Notes under the pieces: generated by a model
The model's input: the letters and a program-made list of their open reading frames with translations, nothing else
Databases searched by the model: none
What the model was told of the DNA's origin: nothing
Assembly: GCA_012519115.1 (NCBI GenBank)
Contig: JAAYQW010000026.1
Location: forward strand, 1 to 36,290
Length of the DNA: 36,290 bases
Source of the DNA: Spirochaetales bacterium
Lineage (GTDB): Bacteria; Spirochaetota; Spirochaetia; Sphaerochaetales; Sphaerochaetaceae
Reading direction: 5' to 3'
In this document: one piece after another, positions 1-8,244 of the stretch
Layout: each line of letters opens with the position of its first letter
Position numbering within the stretch: position 1 is the stretch's first letter
Program-made: the position numbers and the translations under genes

Positions 1-956
1 CAGGTCTCCTCGAGGACCACATTGTTGAGATCGAGGTCGATGACGTTCCTAAGACCAACCAGCTCGATAACCAGAACGAGGGAATGATCGCCATAGGCAA
101 CATCTTCGACAGCATGATGCCTAAGAAGACCAAGAAAAAGAAATGCAAGGTCAGCGACGCAAGGCGCATCCTCAGGGAGCAGGAAGCCCAGAAGCTGATC
201 GACATGGACCAGGTGACAGATGAGGCTCTGCAGAACGCTGAACAGAACGGCATCATCTTCATCGATGAGATCGACAAGATCGCCAAGAAGGGAGAAAATC
301 CCTCGATCACCCGGGATGTCTCCGGTGAAGGGGTTCAGCAGGCGCTCCTGAAGATCATTGAAGGAACGGTCGCATCGGTTCCCCCGCAAGGCGGACGAAA
401 ACACCCCAGTCAGGAACTCTTGAAGATCAACACGAAGAATATCCTGTTCATCTGCGGCGGGGCGTTCGTCGGATTGGACAAGGTGATTGAAAAGCGGGTC
501 TCATCGCATGCGATGGGCTTCGGCGCTCCAATCGCCAACAGCCAGGAGAAGAACCTCCTTGATCTGTACAACCAGCTGATGCCGGACGATCTGATCAAAT
601 TCGGCCTGATTCCCGAATTTATCGGACGACTGCCGATCCATGCGGCGTTGGACAACCTCTCCAAGGAAGACCTGAAGCGAATCATCGTCGAACCGAAGAA
701 CTCGATTGTTCGCCAATATGAGGCTTCCTTCCGCCTCGACGGTATCGAATTCACCTTCGATGACGATGCGGTTGCAGCGGTTGCCGAGAAAGCATACGTG
801 CAAAAGACCGGGGCTCGAGGATTGCGCTCGATCGTCGAGAACATCATGATGGAGATCATGTACGAGATCCCTTCGATCGAAAACGTCCAGCGGGTCGTTG
901 TAACCCGCGATTGCGTCCTCAACGGCACCAGTCCGGAGGTAATTCGTGGCGCCTGA
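1..956 (+). CDS. Hybrid HslU/ClpX AAA+ unfoldase, 5' end cut by window edge
   Basis: The reading frame is open from base 3, so the true start and the Walker A motif lie outside the window. The first ~80 visible codons match the I-domain and pre-Walker-B part of HslU: an acidic stretch ([11 protein letters not shown]), then [16 protein letters not shown], a SDARRIL helix and [11 protein letters not shown]. After the shared Walker B ([11 protein letters not shown], about bases 252-284) the protein becomes Clp[17 protein letters not shown], the GGRKH pore-2 loop, ILFICGGAF, a ClpP-binding loop reading MGF instead of the usual [12 protein letters not shown], and sensor-2 GARGLRS. HslU pairs with the HslV peptidase and ClpX with ClpP, so the partner is unclear. 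The switch may be real or an assembly join across the conserved Walker B. Confidence 0.85.
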   Translation, partial: GLLEDHIVEIEVDDVPKTNQLDNQNEGMIAIGNIFDSMMPKKTKKKKCKVSDARRILREQEAQKLIDMDQVTDEALQNAEQNGIIFIDEIDKIAKKGENPSITRDVSGEGVQQALLKIIEGTVASVPPQGGRKHPSQELLKINTKNILFICGGAFVGLDKVIEKRVSSHAMGFGAPIANSQEKNLLDLYNQLMPDDLIKFGLIPEFIGRLPIHAALDNLSKEDLKRIIVEPKNSIVRQYEASFRLDGIEFTFDDDAVAAVAEKAYVQKTGARGLRSIVENIMMEIMYEIPSIENVQRVVVTRDCVLNGTSPEVIRGA

Positions 957-1941
957 GTTCTTCTCTTTTCCGCCGTTGCCCGATGATATCCGAAAAGTGA
1001 TCGAAGATGGTTTCTCCTTCCTCGTCATCGGACATATCAGCCCCGACGGGGACTGCCTCTCCTCTCAGATCGCGATGGGTGCATTGCTGGAGGATCTTGG
1101 TAAAAAGGCGACGCTGATAAACGCCGGTCCTTTCGAGCGAAGTGAAATAGTCCACCTTGCCGATCGCTTCCACACCAAGGTAACGAACGAGATGAAAGCG
1201 GATGATCCCATCGTCGTGGTCGTCGACTGCTCTTCGATCGAACGGATCGGTTCCTTGGCGGAAGGAATCGAGGGGTTGACCACGATCATCTTCGATCATC
1301 ATGCCAGCGGCGAACTCTTTGGAGATTACCGCTACATCACTCCCCGCTCTATCTCCACTACGCTCATCATCATGCATCTCTACAAAGAGTTCGGCGTCGA
1401 GATTTCTCCCGAAATCGCCGACCATCTGTTCTTCGGGTTTGCCACTGACAGCGGGTTTTTCCGCTTCATCAACGCTTATCGAGGAGATGTTCTGCACCAG
1501 GCTGCCGAGTTGGTCGATCTGGGCGTCTCACCGAATGAGATGGCGGACAGGATACATGGAGGGAAGAACCTCGATTACATCAAATATGTCGGAAAACTGA
1601 TCGACCGAAGCGAGGTCCTTCTTGATGGACGCCTGATCATCGCTTCCTCCTTTATCCGGGACAGCCGGACCTTTGATACGACTGATCGTCCCAGTGATAT
1701 GCTCTATTCGATGCTTTTGGCGATAAAGGGTGTCGAGGTGGTTCTGTATTTAAAGGAACTCGAAGCGCAATTGACCGAAATCGGATTCCGGTCCAGTCAC
1801 CAGAGCCCGGTGGATGTCGGCGAGCTTGCCAAACAGCTCGGTGGAGGCGGACACCGAAGAGCTGCGGGGGCGACGGTGAACGAGAGCGTCGAATCGATTC
1901 GTGATCGCCTCATCCTCTTGGTAAAAGAGCTGCTTCATTAA
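946..1941 (+). CDS. DHH/DHHA1 phosphoesterase, NrnA-like nanoRNase/pAp phosphatase
   Basis: A 331-aa protein of the normal length for bacterial NrnA-type DHH phosphoesterases. These metal-dependent cytoplasmic enzymes hydrolyse short oligonucleotides, 3'-phosphoadenosine 5'-phosphate or cyclic-dinucleotide breakdown products. Visible motifs: GHISPDGD (metal ligands H30, D34, D36), VDCSS (D94), the DHH signature at 117-119, [10 protein letters not shown], and the DHHA1 substrate motif [10 protein letters not shown] near the C-terminus. The start is GTG at 946, with GGAGGT at 935-940. It overlaps the end of the ATPase gene by 11 bases, which suggests translational coupling. The exact substrate cannot be decided from sequence alone. 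Confidence 0.9.
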   Translation: MAPEFFSFPPLPDDIRKVIEDGFSFLVIGHISPDGDCLSSQIAMGALLEDLGKKATLINAGPFERSEIVHLADRFHTKVTNEMKADDPIVVVVDCSSIERIGSLAEGIEGLTTIIFDHHASGELFGDYRYITPRSISTTLIIMHLYKEFGVEISPEIADHLFFGFATDSGFFRFINAYRGDVLHQAAELVDLGVSPNEMADRIHGGKNLDYIKYVGKLIDRSEVLLDGRLIIASSFIRDSRTFDTTDRPSDMLYSMLLAIKGVEVVLYLKELEAQLTEIGFRSSHQSPVDVGELAKQLGGGGHRRAAGATVNESVESIRDRLILLVKELLH

Positions 1942-1992
1942 GATTGGCATACACATTGCATGATAGAGTGCATCCCTCAAAAGGAGCATTGT

Positions 1993-2988
1993 ATGGCGTT
2001 GTATCCGATGAGCGAAGCCGCATCCCACGATCTTACCCAACGGGTTGTTGCCTATCAACAAACCGGTGATTCAGCGTTATATGCGGAGCTCAAACGGGAG
2101 ATCATGGAGCTCCTGTATACGATTCCATCAACACTGAGGATCTTGGATGCTGAGGATTGTTGTGAATTCCTCTTCTACTGTCTTTCGGCGATCGACAACC
2201 TGATTGCCGGCTATGAAGAGGGAAAACTCTCCTTTGTGGGTTTTTTGACCGAAGTGGTCCGAAGACGGGTTCGCTATTTTCTCTGTGAACAACAAAAAAA
2301 AGAACAGAAGCTTCTTTTGCTTCATCGGTCGGAATTCTTCGCTCAGGAATCCGGTGAAATCGGTCTTGAAAGCGCCGAGCCGCCGATCGTCTATACCTTC
2401 AAAGGCATGCCGACCGTCGACATAACCTCTTTGCCTTCCTTGTTCAAATCGCTCTTGAGCAAACGAACTCCCTCGGCGTATCCAATCAGAAAAGAGCTGG
2501 AAGAGCTTAAAACCGTATTGACCAGTGGTGTCAATCGAAAACGGATGCTCATCACGCTCACCATCACTCCATCCTTATATGCCCACCACCTCCTTGAAGA
2601 GCTGAGCTCGCTGTTGCTGTACGATCTCACGGATCTGTGCAGATACCTCAACACGGCGAGCTTGGCTCTTCATTCTAAGGAAACGATAAAAAAAGATTTC
2701 GAACAGACATGCACTCGGCACTTCCGCCGCCTCTTGGAAATTGAACAAGCCCTCGAAAACGAAAGCGATGATGATAAGAAACGGAAGCTGATCGCTCTTC
2801 GGGAATGGACCCAGGAAAAATATCAGAAAAAGATCGCCAAGCTCCGCTCTTTTGAACAAAGCCTCTCTCACCGCCAAGTGAGCGAGCTGCTTCAGATCCC
2901 CAAAGGGACGGTCTCCTCGTCGGTGTTCCACATCAAAAAACTTTTACACTCCTATATAGACGAAAGAGAGGTCAATGACTATCCTTAG
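1993..2988 (+). CDS. Sigma-factor-like protein with C-terminal region-4-type helix-turn-helix
   Basis: 331 aa, not recognised as a named family. The N-terminal ~130 residues resemble sigma-70 region 2 in layout: a helical segment rich in Leu/Tyr, a FLTEVVRRRVRYF-type helix, then a basic run. The last ~40 residues (SHRQVSELLQIPKGTVSSSV, then HIKKLLHSYI) look like a region-4 helix-turn-helix. The middle is helical and charged. It could be a divergent sigma factor or a regulator built from sigma-like parts. The ATG at 1993 is preferred over 1960 because AGGAG at 1982-1986 is correctly spaced for it. It sits between the phosphoesterase and rdgB in a tight same-strand run, so it may be a housekeeping gene. 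Confidence 0.6.
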   Translation: MALYPMSEAASHDLTQRVVAYQQTGDSALYAELKREIMELLYTIPSTLRILDAEDCCEFLFYCLSAIDNLIAGYEEGKLSFVGFLTEVVRRRVRYFLCEQQKKEQKLLLLHRSEFFAQESGEIGLESAEPPIVYTFKGMPTVDITSLPSLFKSLLSKRTPSAYPIRKELEELKTVLTSGVNRKRMLITLTITPSLYAHHLLEELSSLLLYDLTDLCRYLNTASLALHSKETIKKDFEQTCTRHFRRLLEIEQALENESDDDKKRKLIALREWTQEKYQKKIAKLRSFEQSLSHRQVSELLQIPKGTVSSSVFHIKKLLHSYIDEREVNDYP

Positions 2989-2991
2989 GTA

Positions 2992-3594
2992 ATGGATATT
3001 CTGCTTGCCTCCAACAATGAACATAAACAGGAAGAATTCGCCCGGTTGATGACCCCTCATCGGATTTTGATGCCTAAGGATGTGGGCATCGTATTTGATA
3101 TAGAGGAAAACAGATCGTCCTTCACGGAAAACGCTCTGCTCAAGGCCATTACACTTAAAGCCCTTGCACCACGGTACTGGGTCCTCGGTGATGATTCGGG
3201 GTTATGCGTCGATGCGTTGGACGGTGGACCCGGGCTTCAAACCGCCCGGTACGGCTTCGAAGTCCACAATCGTCTCATGGATAGCGAAGAGCGCAACGCC
3301 TACCTGCTAAAAAACATGGAAGGCTTTAAGAATCGGGATGCTCGTTTCGTATGCGCCCTCGCCCTGATGATCAGCGACTATCGTATATTCACGGTGTGCG
3401 AAGAAGCCAACGGGTCAATCGCCTACCGGGCAAGCGGCAGCGAGGGATTCGGCTATGATCCGATCTTCATCGTTGAAAGCAAGAACCTGACGATGGCCGA
3501 GCTGGGGATGAAAGCGAAAGATGAGCTGGGACACCGGGGAAAAGCGAGCAGAATGCTGATGGAGTTGATAAGGAGCATAGAATGCAGATATTGA
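2992..3594 (+). CDS. rdgB: RdgB/HAM1 XTP/dITP diphosphatase
   Basis: 200 aa, standard length. The enzyme hydrolyses non-canonical purine triphosphates (XTP, dITP, ITP) to monophosphates and so sanitises the nucleotide pool. Family motifs are present: the N-terminal LLASNNEHKQEE (usual SxNxxK-type substrate loop), SSFTENALLKA, GDDSGLCVDALDGGPG with the metal-binding D67/D68, and GSEGFGYDPIF. The usual S-A-R after the GPG loop reads T-A-R here, a mild variation. The start codon lies 3 bases after the upstream stop with only a weak Shine-Dalgarno, consistent with translational coupling. Its 3' end overlaps pepF. Confidence 0.93.
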   Translation: MDILLASNNEHKQEEFARLMTPHRILMPKDVGIVFDIEENRSSFTENALLKAITLKALAPRYWVLGDDSGLCVDALDGGPGLQTARYGFEVHNRLMDSEERNAYLLKNMEGFKNRDARFVCALALMISDYRIFTVCEEANGSIAYRASGSEGFGYDPIFIVESKNLTMAELGMKAKDELGHRGKASRMLMELIRSIECRY

Positions 3595-5360
3595 CAAGAA
3601 GTGAACAGAAGACAATGGATACGTGGGACCTCAGCGCCCTCTTCGAAAGCGATGCGGCATGGGAAGCCGCAGTCGAGGAACTTCGATCATTGGTCGAAGA
3701 GATTCCCTCTTACAAAGGCCGATTGAAAGCGGGAAGGGATTCGCTGCTGGAGACGATGGAGTTTCACGGCAAGGTCGGAATCCTCGCTGAGCGAGTGCAT
3801 TCCTACGCCTTCCTCAACTGGGCAAGCGACACGTCGAATCCGACCAACGTCGAACGCGCTTCAACCGCCAGCACTTTGATGACCGAGCTCGGGGCGGCGT
3901 TTGCGTTCTTCGATCCCGAACTGCTTTCCATCGATGAAGAAGTGATCAACGGCTATCTGGAGGACGAGGCGTTCGAGCCATACAAAGTCTTCATCAAGCG
4001 GAGTCTGCGCTACAAGGTCCACGTCCTCAGCGAACAAGAAGAGCGGATCATGGCGCTTCAGCGAGAAAGCGCCCAGACGCCGAGAAATGCGTTCAGCGAT
4101 CTGACAAATATCGATTTCGACTTCGGTCAGATCGGAGGGAAACCGCTGACCCAGTCCACCTTCTCCTCGTTTCTGATGAATGAAGACCGGGCGCTGAGGA
4201 AGAAGGCATACAAACAGTTCTACTCCAAGTACCATCAAAACCGCCATACCCTTTTCCGCCTCTACGAAGGTCAGGTAAAACAGGATATCTTCAGACACAC
4301 CGTCCGTTCCTATCCGTCAAGTCGGGAGATGTCCCTCTTCGCTGATGACGTGCCGACCAATGTCTACGATCGATTGATCGAGAGCGTCCATAATGGCTTG
4401 CCGGTCCTTCATCGCTATTATGAGCTGCGCAAGAAAATCCTCGGAGTGAGAAACCTCGCTCACTGGGATGTATATGTTCCTTTGGTCAGTGGCATCAAAG
4501 CCCATACGCCGTACGAGGAAGCGGTAAAAATCATCGGTGAGGCGCTCAAGCCCCTTGGCAGCGACTATGTCGATACGTTGACCCGCGGTCTTACCATCGA
4601 ACGGTGGGTCGATCGCTACGAAAACAAGGGGAAACGCAGCGGTGCGTTCTCCTCCGGTTCCTATACCGGTTATCCCTACATCCTGATGAATTATAAAGAG
4701 GATGTGCTCCGGGATCTCTTTACGCTCGCCCATGAAGGGGGGCACTCGATGCACTCCTACTACTCGGCGCGCAACAACCCCTACCACCATTGGGATTACT
4801 CGATTTTCGAAGCGGAGGTCGCCTCGACGTTCAATGAGCAGCTGGTCGCCAACTACATGATCGAGTCCACCGACGATGTTCAGACCAAACGATACATCAT
4901 CGCAAAGCAGCTGGATGACGTGGTCGCTACCCTCTTCAGGCAAACGATGTTCGCCGAGTTCGAGCACCAGATCCACCGGAAGGCGGAAGCGTCCATCCCC
5001 TTGACGCTTGATCTGGTCCGTAAAACATATGGAGATCTTCTCCGCCAGTACTTTGGACCCGGAATGACGTTCATCGACGAAAGCGATCTGGAAGGATTGA
5101 GGATTCCTCACTTCTACTCCCCCTTCTACGTGTACAAGTATGCAACCGGCCTCAGCGCCGCGATCGCCCTTTCCAAAAAGGTGCTTGCAGGCGGAGAAGA
5201 GGAGCGAGCCCGCTATCTGAGGTTCCTTTCAAACGGTGGACGATATTTCCCCATCGAAAACCTTAAACAAGCCGGTGTGGATATGGCGACCGGCAAACCG
5301 GTGGATGATGCAATCGCTCACTTCGCCCAACGGCTGGAGTTTTTCGAAACGCTGAACTAG
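3582..5360 (+). CDS. pepF: Oligoendopeptidase F, M3 family zinc metallopeptidase
   Basis: 592 aa, close to the ~600 typical of PepF. It has no signal peptide, so it should act in the cytoplasm, cutting peptides of roughly 6-20 residues. The zinc site is visible: HEGGH (H384, E385, H388) inside LAHEGGHSMHSYY, followed by the third-ligand motif SIFEAEVASTFNE. The C-terminal IPHFYSPFYVYKYATG is the conserved M3B signature holding substrate-binding His/Tyr residues. The ATG at 3582 has AGGAG at 3571-3575 with 6-base spacing and overlaps the end of rdgB by 13 bases. The next gene downstream is a tRNA with its own promoter, so the operon probably ends here. Confidence 0.95.
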   Translation: MQILTRSEQKTMDTWDLSALFESDAAWEAAVEELRSLVEEIPSYKGRLKAGRDSLLETMEFHGKVGILAERVHSYAFLNWASDTSNPTNVERASTASTLMTELGAAFAFFDPELLSIDEEVINGYLEDEAFEPYKVFIKRSLRYKVHVLSEQEERIMALQRESAQTPRNAFSDLTNIDFDFGQIGGKPLTQSTFSSFLMNEDRALRKKAYKQFYSKYHQNRHTLFRLYEGQVKQDIFRHTVRSYPSSREMSLFADDVPTNVYDRLIESVHNGLPVLHRYYELRKKILGVRNLAHWDVYVPLVSGIKAHTPYEEAVKIIGEALKPLGSDYVDTLTRGLTIERWVDRYENKGKRSGAFSSGSYTGYPYILMNYKEDVLRDLFTLAHEGGHSMHSYYSARNNPYHHWDYSIFEAEVASTFNEQLVANYMIESTDDVQTKRYIIAKQLDDVVATLFRQTMFAEFEHQIHRKAEASIPLTLDLVRKTYGDLLRQYFGPGMTFIDESDLEGLRIPHFYSPFYVYKYATGLSAAIALSKKVLAGGEEERARYLRFLSNGGRYFPIENLKQAGVDMATGKPVDDAIAHFAQRLEFFETLN

Positions 5361-5376
5361 GATCCTGAAAAAGGGC

Positions 5377-5406
5377 TTGACCTTCAATTCGTCTTCATTG
5401 TAAGGT
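5377..5406 (+). promoter_or_regulatory. Putative promoter of tRNA-Leu
   Basis: TTGACC at 5377-5382 and TAAGGT at 5401-5406, spaced by 18 bases and ending 23 bases before the mature tRNA. The -35 is good and the -10 is weak. Confidence 0.45.
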
Positions 5407-5429
5407 TGCCCTGTTCAACTAATCCATGT

Positions 5430-5514
5430 GCGGTAGTGGTGGAATTTGGTAGACACGCTAGCTTGAGGTGCTAGTGGGAGAAATCTTGTGCTGGTTCGAG
5501 TCCAGTCTACCGCA
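5430..5514 (+). tRNA. tRNA-Leu (anticodon GAG)
   Basis: An 85-nt class II tRNA. The acceptor arm GCGGTAG (5430-5436) pairs with CTACCGC (5507-5513), with discriminator A at 5514. The anticodon stem CTAGC/GCTAG closes a loop TTGAGGT, giving anticodon GAG for CUC/CUU leucine codons. There is a long variable arm (about GTGGGAGAAATCTTGTGC), as expected for Leu, and a GGTTCGAGTCC T-arm. The 3' CCA is not encoded, so CCA-adding enzyme is needed. Confidence 0.96.
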
Positions 5515-5515
5515 A

Positions 5516-5547
5516 AACAGTCGGGAGATTCTCGGCTGTTTTTCTTT
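5516..5547 (+). terminator. Intrinsic terminator after tRNA-Leu
   Basis: An imperfect stem starting AACAGTCG, closed by CTCGGCTGTT (to 5540), about 10 pairs with two G-T pairs and a short AGATT loop, followed by TTTCTTT. It lies immediately after the tRNA 3' end. Confidence 0.8.
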
Positions 5548-5785
5548 ATCTGAGTGTTTAAAATAGTAAGTTGATGAAATCGGTGTTGTAGTCCGTTAGC
5601 CGAAGTTGCTTCGGCTAAGTGAAAAACATACCTAAGCAGATGTGGTGCCGGCGATCGCTGCTTTCAAAGAAATAAATTGATGGTATCCTTTCTTTGGCAG
5701 ATCATTACCGAGGCGTTGAAAAAGTCCAACGTGTAAAACAACAGCATCGCGAGCGGGTTAAGCGCGATATTGAGGAGGAACGGGG
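5548..5785. other. Gene-poor stretch with a perfect 10-bp hairpin
   Basis: No convincing gene. A perfect stem-loop lies at 5596-5618 (TTAGCCGAAG, loop TTG, CTTCGGCTAA) with no T-run on either side, so it is not an obvious terminator. A hydrophilic 31-codon frame with a TTG start (5694-5789) overlaps the next gene's start by TTGA, but it has no ribosome-binding site and is not called as a gene. The stretch could hold the leader of the gene at 5786 or a small RNA. Confidence 0.4.
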
Positions 5786-6031
5786 TTGAGCGAATACGAT
5801 TTCTCCGGTGAACAACGGATGTTTGACACCGCTTACGAGCTGATGATCCATCACTTGGAGCTGAGGGTCAAAACCGCTTGCTTGAGCATCCATGACCTTG
5901 AGGGGGAGCTTCATCACCTGACGATCTATGAAGGACATGGTCGGGGCGGTCTCAAAGCAGCTGAAATCGACGGTCAGATCCAAGCGTATATCACGATCAT
6001 CAGTCGGATGAAAAGAAAACAAGGTCGATAG
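5786..6031 (+). CDS. Small hypothetical protein (81 aa)
   Basis: Not recognised. The TTG start is chosen because GAGGAGG lies about 6-7 bases upstream; the next in-frame ATG (5819) has no ribosome-binding site. The protein is mixed-charge and probably helical: an N-terminal SEYDFSGEQRMFDTAYELM, then a His-rich stretch (IHHLEL, ELHHLTIYEGHGRGG), and a basic C-terminus (SRMKRKQGR). No signal peptide, membrane segment or cysteine pair is seen (one Cys only). A strong hairpin terminator follows. It may be conserved only within close relatives, and function is unknown. Confidence 0.6.
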   Translation: MSEYDFSGEQRMFDTAYELMIHHLELRVKTACLSIHDLEGELHHLTIYEGHGRGGLKAAEIDGQIQAYITIISRMKRKQGR

Positions 6032-6046
6032 GGAGCAATCATATCG

Positions 6047-6084
6047 AAAGATGGCTGAAGCGTCGCCGCCTCAGCCATCTTTGT
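6047..6084. terminator. Bidirectional terminator between convergent genes
   Basis: Perfect 12-bp stem AAAGATGGCTGA (6047-6058) / TCAGCCATCTTT (6071-6082) with a 12-base loop. The A-run and T-run at its ends suit termination from both sides, between the small + gene and the convergent CBS gene. Confidence 0.8.
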
Positions 6085-6113
6085 CCTTCTAAAAGTATCC
6101 TACCGATCTTATT

Positions 6114-6560
6114 CTAGTAGGAGCTTGTGATATACTGCTCCAGATCTCCGATTTGGGTATCCTTGGCGTCCAAGACCGCCTTTACGACGTCTCCGATGGA
6201 TACGATGCCCATGACCTTCCCTCCGTCGTCAACTACCGGCAAGTGCCTGAAACGACCGACGGTCATCAATTGAAGACAATCCTCAAGGCTTTGGTGCCGC
6301 TTTACGCAGGTTACCCCTGCCGTCATCACTTCCTTGACTTTGATTTCCGTTGTATTGACGCGTTCGATCCGTCGGGCGAAATAGCGGACAATATCTCGTT
6401 CGGAAAGAATCCCTTTAATATCCCCTGCCTCATTGAGAACCAAGAGAGCTCCGACTTTTCGTTCTTTTAACTGTAAGAGTGCGTGAGCTAGCACATCATC
6501 AGGTTTAATACTGTATACTGAGCTGCCTTTCTGATCCAAAATAGATTGTACGTTTGCCAT
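6114..6560 (-). CDS. CBS-domain pair protein
   Basis: 148 aa made almost entirely of two tandem CBS motifs (a Bateman module). CBS1 is about residues 7-70, with the ALLVLNEAGDIKGILSERDI core. CBS2 is about 75-140, with VMTAGVTCVK, then LPVVDDGGKVMGIVSIGDVV. Such stand-alone modules bind adenosine nucleotides (AMP/ATP/SAM) and act as energy or ligand sensors; no effector domain is attached here. A strong ribosome-binding site, GGAGGTGG, precedes the ATG. It is the last gene of a minus-strand set, 55 bases after the MarR-type gene, and ends at a bidirectional terminator. The partner protein is unknown. Confidence 0.92.
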   Translation of the reverse strand: MANVQSILDQKGSSVYSIKPDDVLAHALLQLKERKVGALLVLNEAGDIKGILSERDIVRYFARRIERVNTTEIKVKEVMTAGVTCVKRHQSLEDCLQLMTVGRFRHLPVVDDGGKVMGIVSIGDVVKAVLDAKDTQIGDLEQYITSSY

Positions 6561-6615
6561 CGGCCACCTCCGCTTATGATTCTACTCCTATCGTACCTCA
6601 CCAAATACTCAAATG

Positions 6616-7062
6616 CTACTGTTTTCGTGTTTCGACCAACTGCTTGATCGTTCGATCCAGAACGGAGGCAAGGGTTCCGACGTCATCTGCATCATCTCCC
6701 AACAGACAAAAGGCCATATGGGAGGGAATTGAACGGGCATCCTCCTCCAACGCTCTTCCCTTATCGGTCAGGGAAATCAAAACCGTTCGCTCATCGCTGA
6801 CGAGCCGGCGTTTGGTGACCAGACCATTTGCCTCCATTCGTTTCAAAAGCGGGGAGACGGTTCCCGTGTCCAGACCGAGGGCGCTGCACAACTGCCCTAC
6901 GGTCGCTTCCTCATGCTCCCAGAGGTAGAGCAGCGTGATGTACTGCGGGTAGGTTGTCCCCAACTCGTCAAGCAACGGTCGATAGGCAGCCATGAGCTCC
7001 CGATGAAGCGCATAGATTTTGAAGCAGAGCTGGTTTTCCAGCTTCAGTTCTTCATATGCCAT
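6616..7062 (-). CDS. OhrR-like MarR-family redox regulator (one-Cys type)
   Basis: 148 aa winged-helix MarR protein. The N-terminal LENQLCFKIYALHRE carries a single cysteine (Cys13) where one-Cys OhrR proteins have their peroxide-sensing cysteine. The following AAYRPLLDELGTTYPQYITLLYLWEH region contains the tyrosines that hydrogen-bond that cysteine in OhrR. The DNA-binding wing is seen in LDTGTVSPLLKRMEANGLV and RRLVSDERTVLISLT. OhrR is a repressor released when organic hydroperoxides oxidise the Cys. No ohr peroxidase gene is nearby; the upstream neighbour is an aldo-keto reductase, a plausible stress-linked target. A 13-bp inverted repeat lies 23 bases upstream of the start. Confidence 0.85.
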   Translation of the reverse strand: MAYEELKLENQLCFKIYALHRELMAAYRPLLDELGTTYPQYITLLYLWEHEEATVGQLCSALGLDTGTVSPLLKRMEANGLVTKRRLVSDERTVLISLTDKGRALEEDARSIPSHMAFCLLGDDADDVGTLASVLDRTIKQLVETRKQ

Positions 7063-7084
7063 TGCTCGACTCTCCTATGAGGTG

Positions 7085-7118
7085 ATGATGCCCGCCTCCT
7101 TGGGAAGGCGGGCATCAT
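7085..7118 (-). promoter_or_regulatory. Perfect 13-bp inverted repeat upstream of the OhrR-like gene
   Basis: ATGATGCCCGCCT (7085-7097) and AGGCGGGCATCAT (7106-7118) with an 8-base loop. It has no T-run on either side, so it is a poor terminator. Its position in the 5' leader suggests an autoregulatory operator or RNA hairpin, or a T-less terminator for the reductase gene. Confidence 0.5.
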
Positions 7119-7162
7119 GTTGCGTCCAATGTAACAGAGCCCAACAGCTCCGTCAAGGTTTC

Positions 7163-8179
7163 TTAGCGTTTAGCCCAAATATTGATATCCCCGTCCGTCG
7201 CATATCGATCGATCTTCCGTAATTCATCGGCAGTAAATGCAAGATTATCCAATGCGGCGACGTTTTCAACGATCTGCTCCGCTGAACTTGCTCCAATCAG
7301 GACACTGGTGACTTCCTTTCGCCTGAGAACCCATGCAAGCGCCATCTGGGCAAGGCTTTGACCACGCTTTTGAGCAATCTCATTGAGAGCACGAATCTTA
7401 TCGAGATTCTCCTTGCTGAGCATCGATTTCTTCAAGGAGAGATCTTTTGCCGCTCTGCTGGTCGGCGGAATATCCTTGAGGTATTTATCGGTGAGCATCC
7501 CTTGAGCAAGCGGCGAGAAACAGATCGCTCCGACACCCAGCTCCTCCAATGTTGAAAGCAGCTCCGGCTCCACCCACCGATTCAACATCGAATAGGAGGG
7601 CTGATGGATCAACAGAGGAACGCCCATGCCCTGTAGAATCGCGCACGCTTTTCGGGTCTGCTCAGCGTTATAGGAAGAGATTCCCACATAAAGCGCCTTG
7701 CCGCTCTTACACGCGCTGGCCAAGGCTCCCATCGTCTCCTCCAAGGGAGTGTTGGGATCGAAACGGTGGGAGTAGAAGATATCCACATACTCAAGACCCA
7801 TTCGTTTCAGACTTGCATCCAAGCTTGAAAGAAGATATTTCCGACTCCCCCACTCTCCGTAGGGACCGGGCCACATATAGTATCCGGCTTTCGTGGAGAT
7901 GATGAGTTCATCCCGGTACGGGGCAAAGTCCTGCTTCAGGATCTTACCGAAGTTCTCCTCCGCCGACCCGGCGGGAGGCCCGTAGTTGTTGGCCAGGTCG
8001 AAGTGGTTGATTCCCAGATCAAACGCGGTTCGGAGCATCTCCCGACCGTTGGAAATCGGATATGCATCGCCGTAGTTATGCCAAAGCCCGAGAGAAATTC
8101 GAGGGAGCTTAAGCCCGCTTTTTCCTGTTCGAGCATACTGCATCTTTTCATATCGCTGTTCATCTGCTGAATAGACCAT
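7163..8179 (-). CDS. Aldo-keto reductase, YghZ/L-glyceraldehyde-3-phosphate reductase type (AKR14)
   Basis: 338 aa (beta/alpha)8-barrel NADPH-dependent reductase. It closely follows E. coli YghZ (Gpr) in sequence and length: LGLWHNYGDAYP, FDLANNYGPPAGSAEENFG with the catalytic Asp and Tyr, IISTKAGYYMWPGPYG with the catalytic Lys, FYSHRFDPNTPLEET with the His, and the C-terminal cofactor motif VLIGASSAEQIVENV. YghZ reduces L-glyceraldehyde 3-phosphate and methylglyoxal, i.e. aldehyde detoxification. The ATG at 8179 (MVYSADEQRY, matching YghZ) is preferred over 8185 because AAGGAG is better spaced. It lies upstream of the OhrR-like gene, suggesting a stress-response set. Confidence 0.93.
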   Translation of the reverse strand: MVYSADEQRYEKMQYARTGKSGLKLPRISLGLWHNYGDAYPISNGREMLRTAFDLGINHFDLANNYGPPAGSAEENFGKILKQDFAPYRDELIISTKAGYYMWPGPYGEWGSRKYLLSSLDASLKRMGLEYVDIFYSHRFDPNTPLEETMGALASACKSGKALYVGISSYNAEQTRKACAILQGMGVPLLIHQPSYSMLNRWVEPELLSTLEELGVGAICFSPLAQGMLTDKYLKDIPPTSRAAKDLSLKKSMLSKENLDKIRALNEIAQKRGQSLAQMALAWVLRRKEVTSVLIGASSAEQIVENVAALDNLAFTADELRKIDRYATDGDINIWAKR

Positions 8180-8203
8180 AATCATGTTCTCCTTGACTGT
8201 CAG

Positions 8204-8212
8204 TATATACCA
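8204..8212 (-). promoter_or_regulatory. Putative extended -10 promoter of the aldo-keto reductase gene
   Basis: Minus-strand TGGTATATA about 25 bases before the start codon; the TGn extension compensates for a poor -35. Confidence 0.35.
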
Positions 8213-8244
8213 CCATGAAAATGAGGGCTACCGATCTGCCCACG

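Noticed and set aside
5596-5618. Hairpin as a transcription terminator
   Set aside because: No T-run follows in either direction; the real terminator of tRNA-Leu is at 5516-5547.
5694-5789. A 31-codon TTG-started frame overlapping the next gene start by TTGA
   Set aside because: No ribosome-binding site and no recognisable sequence; overlap may be chance.
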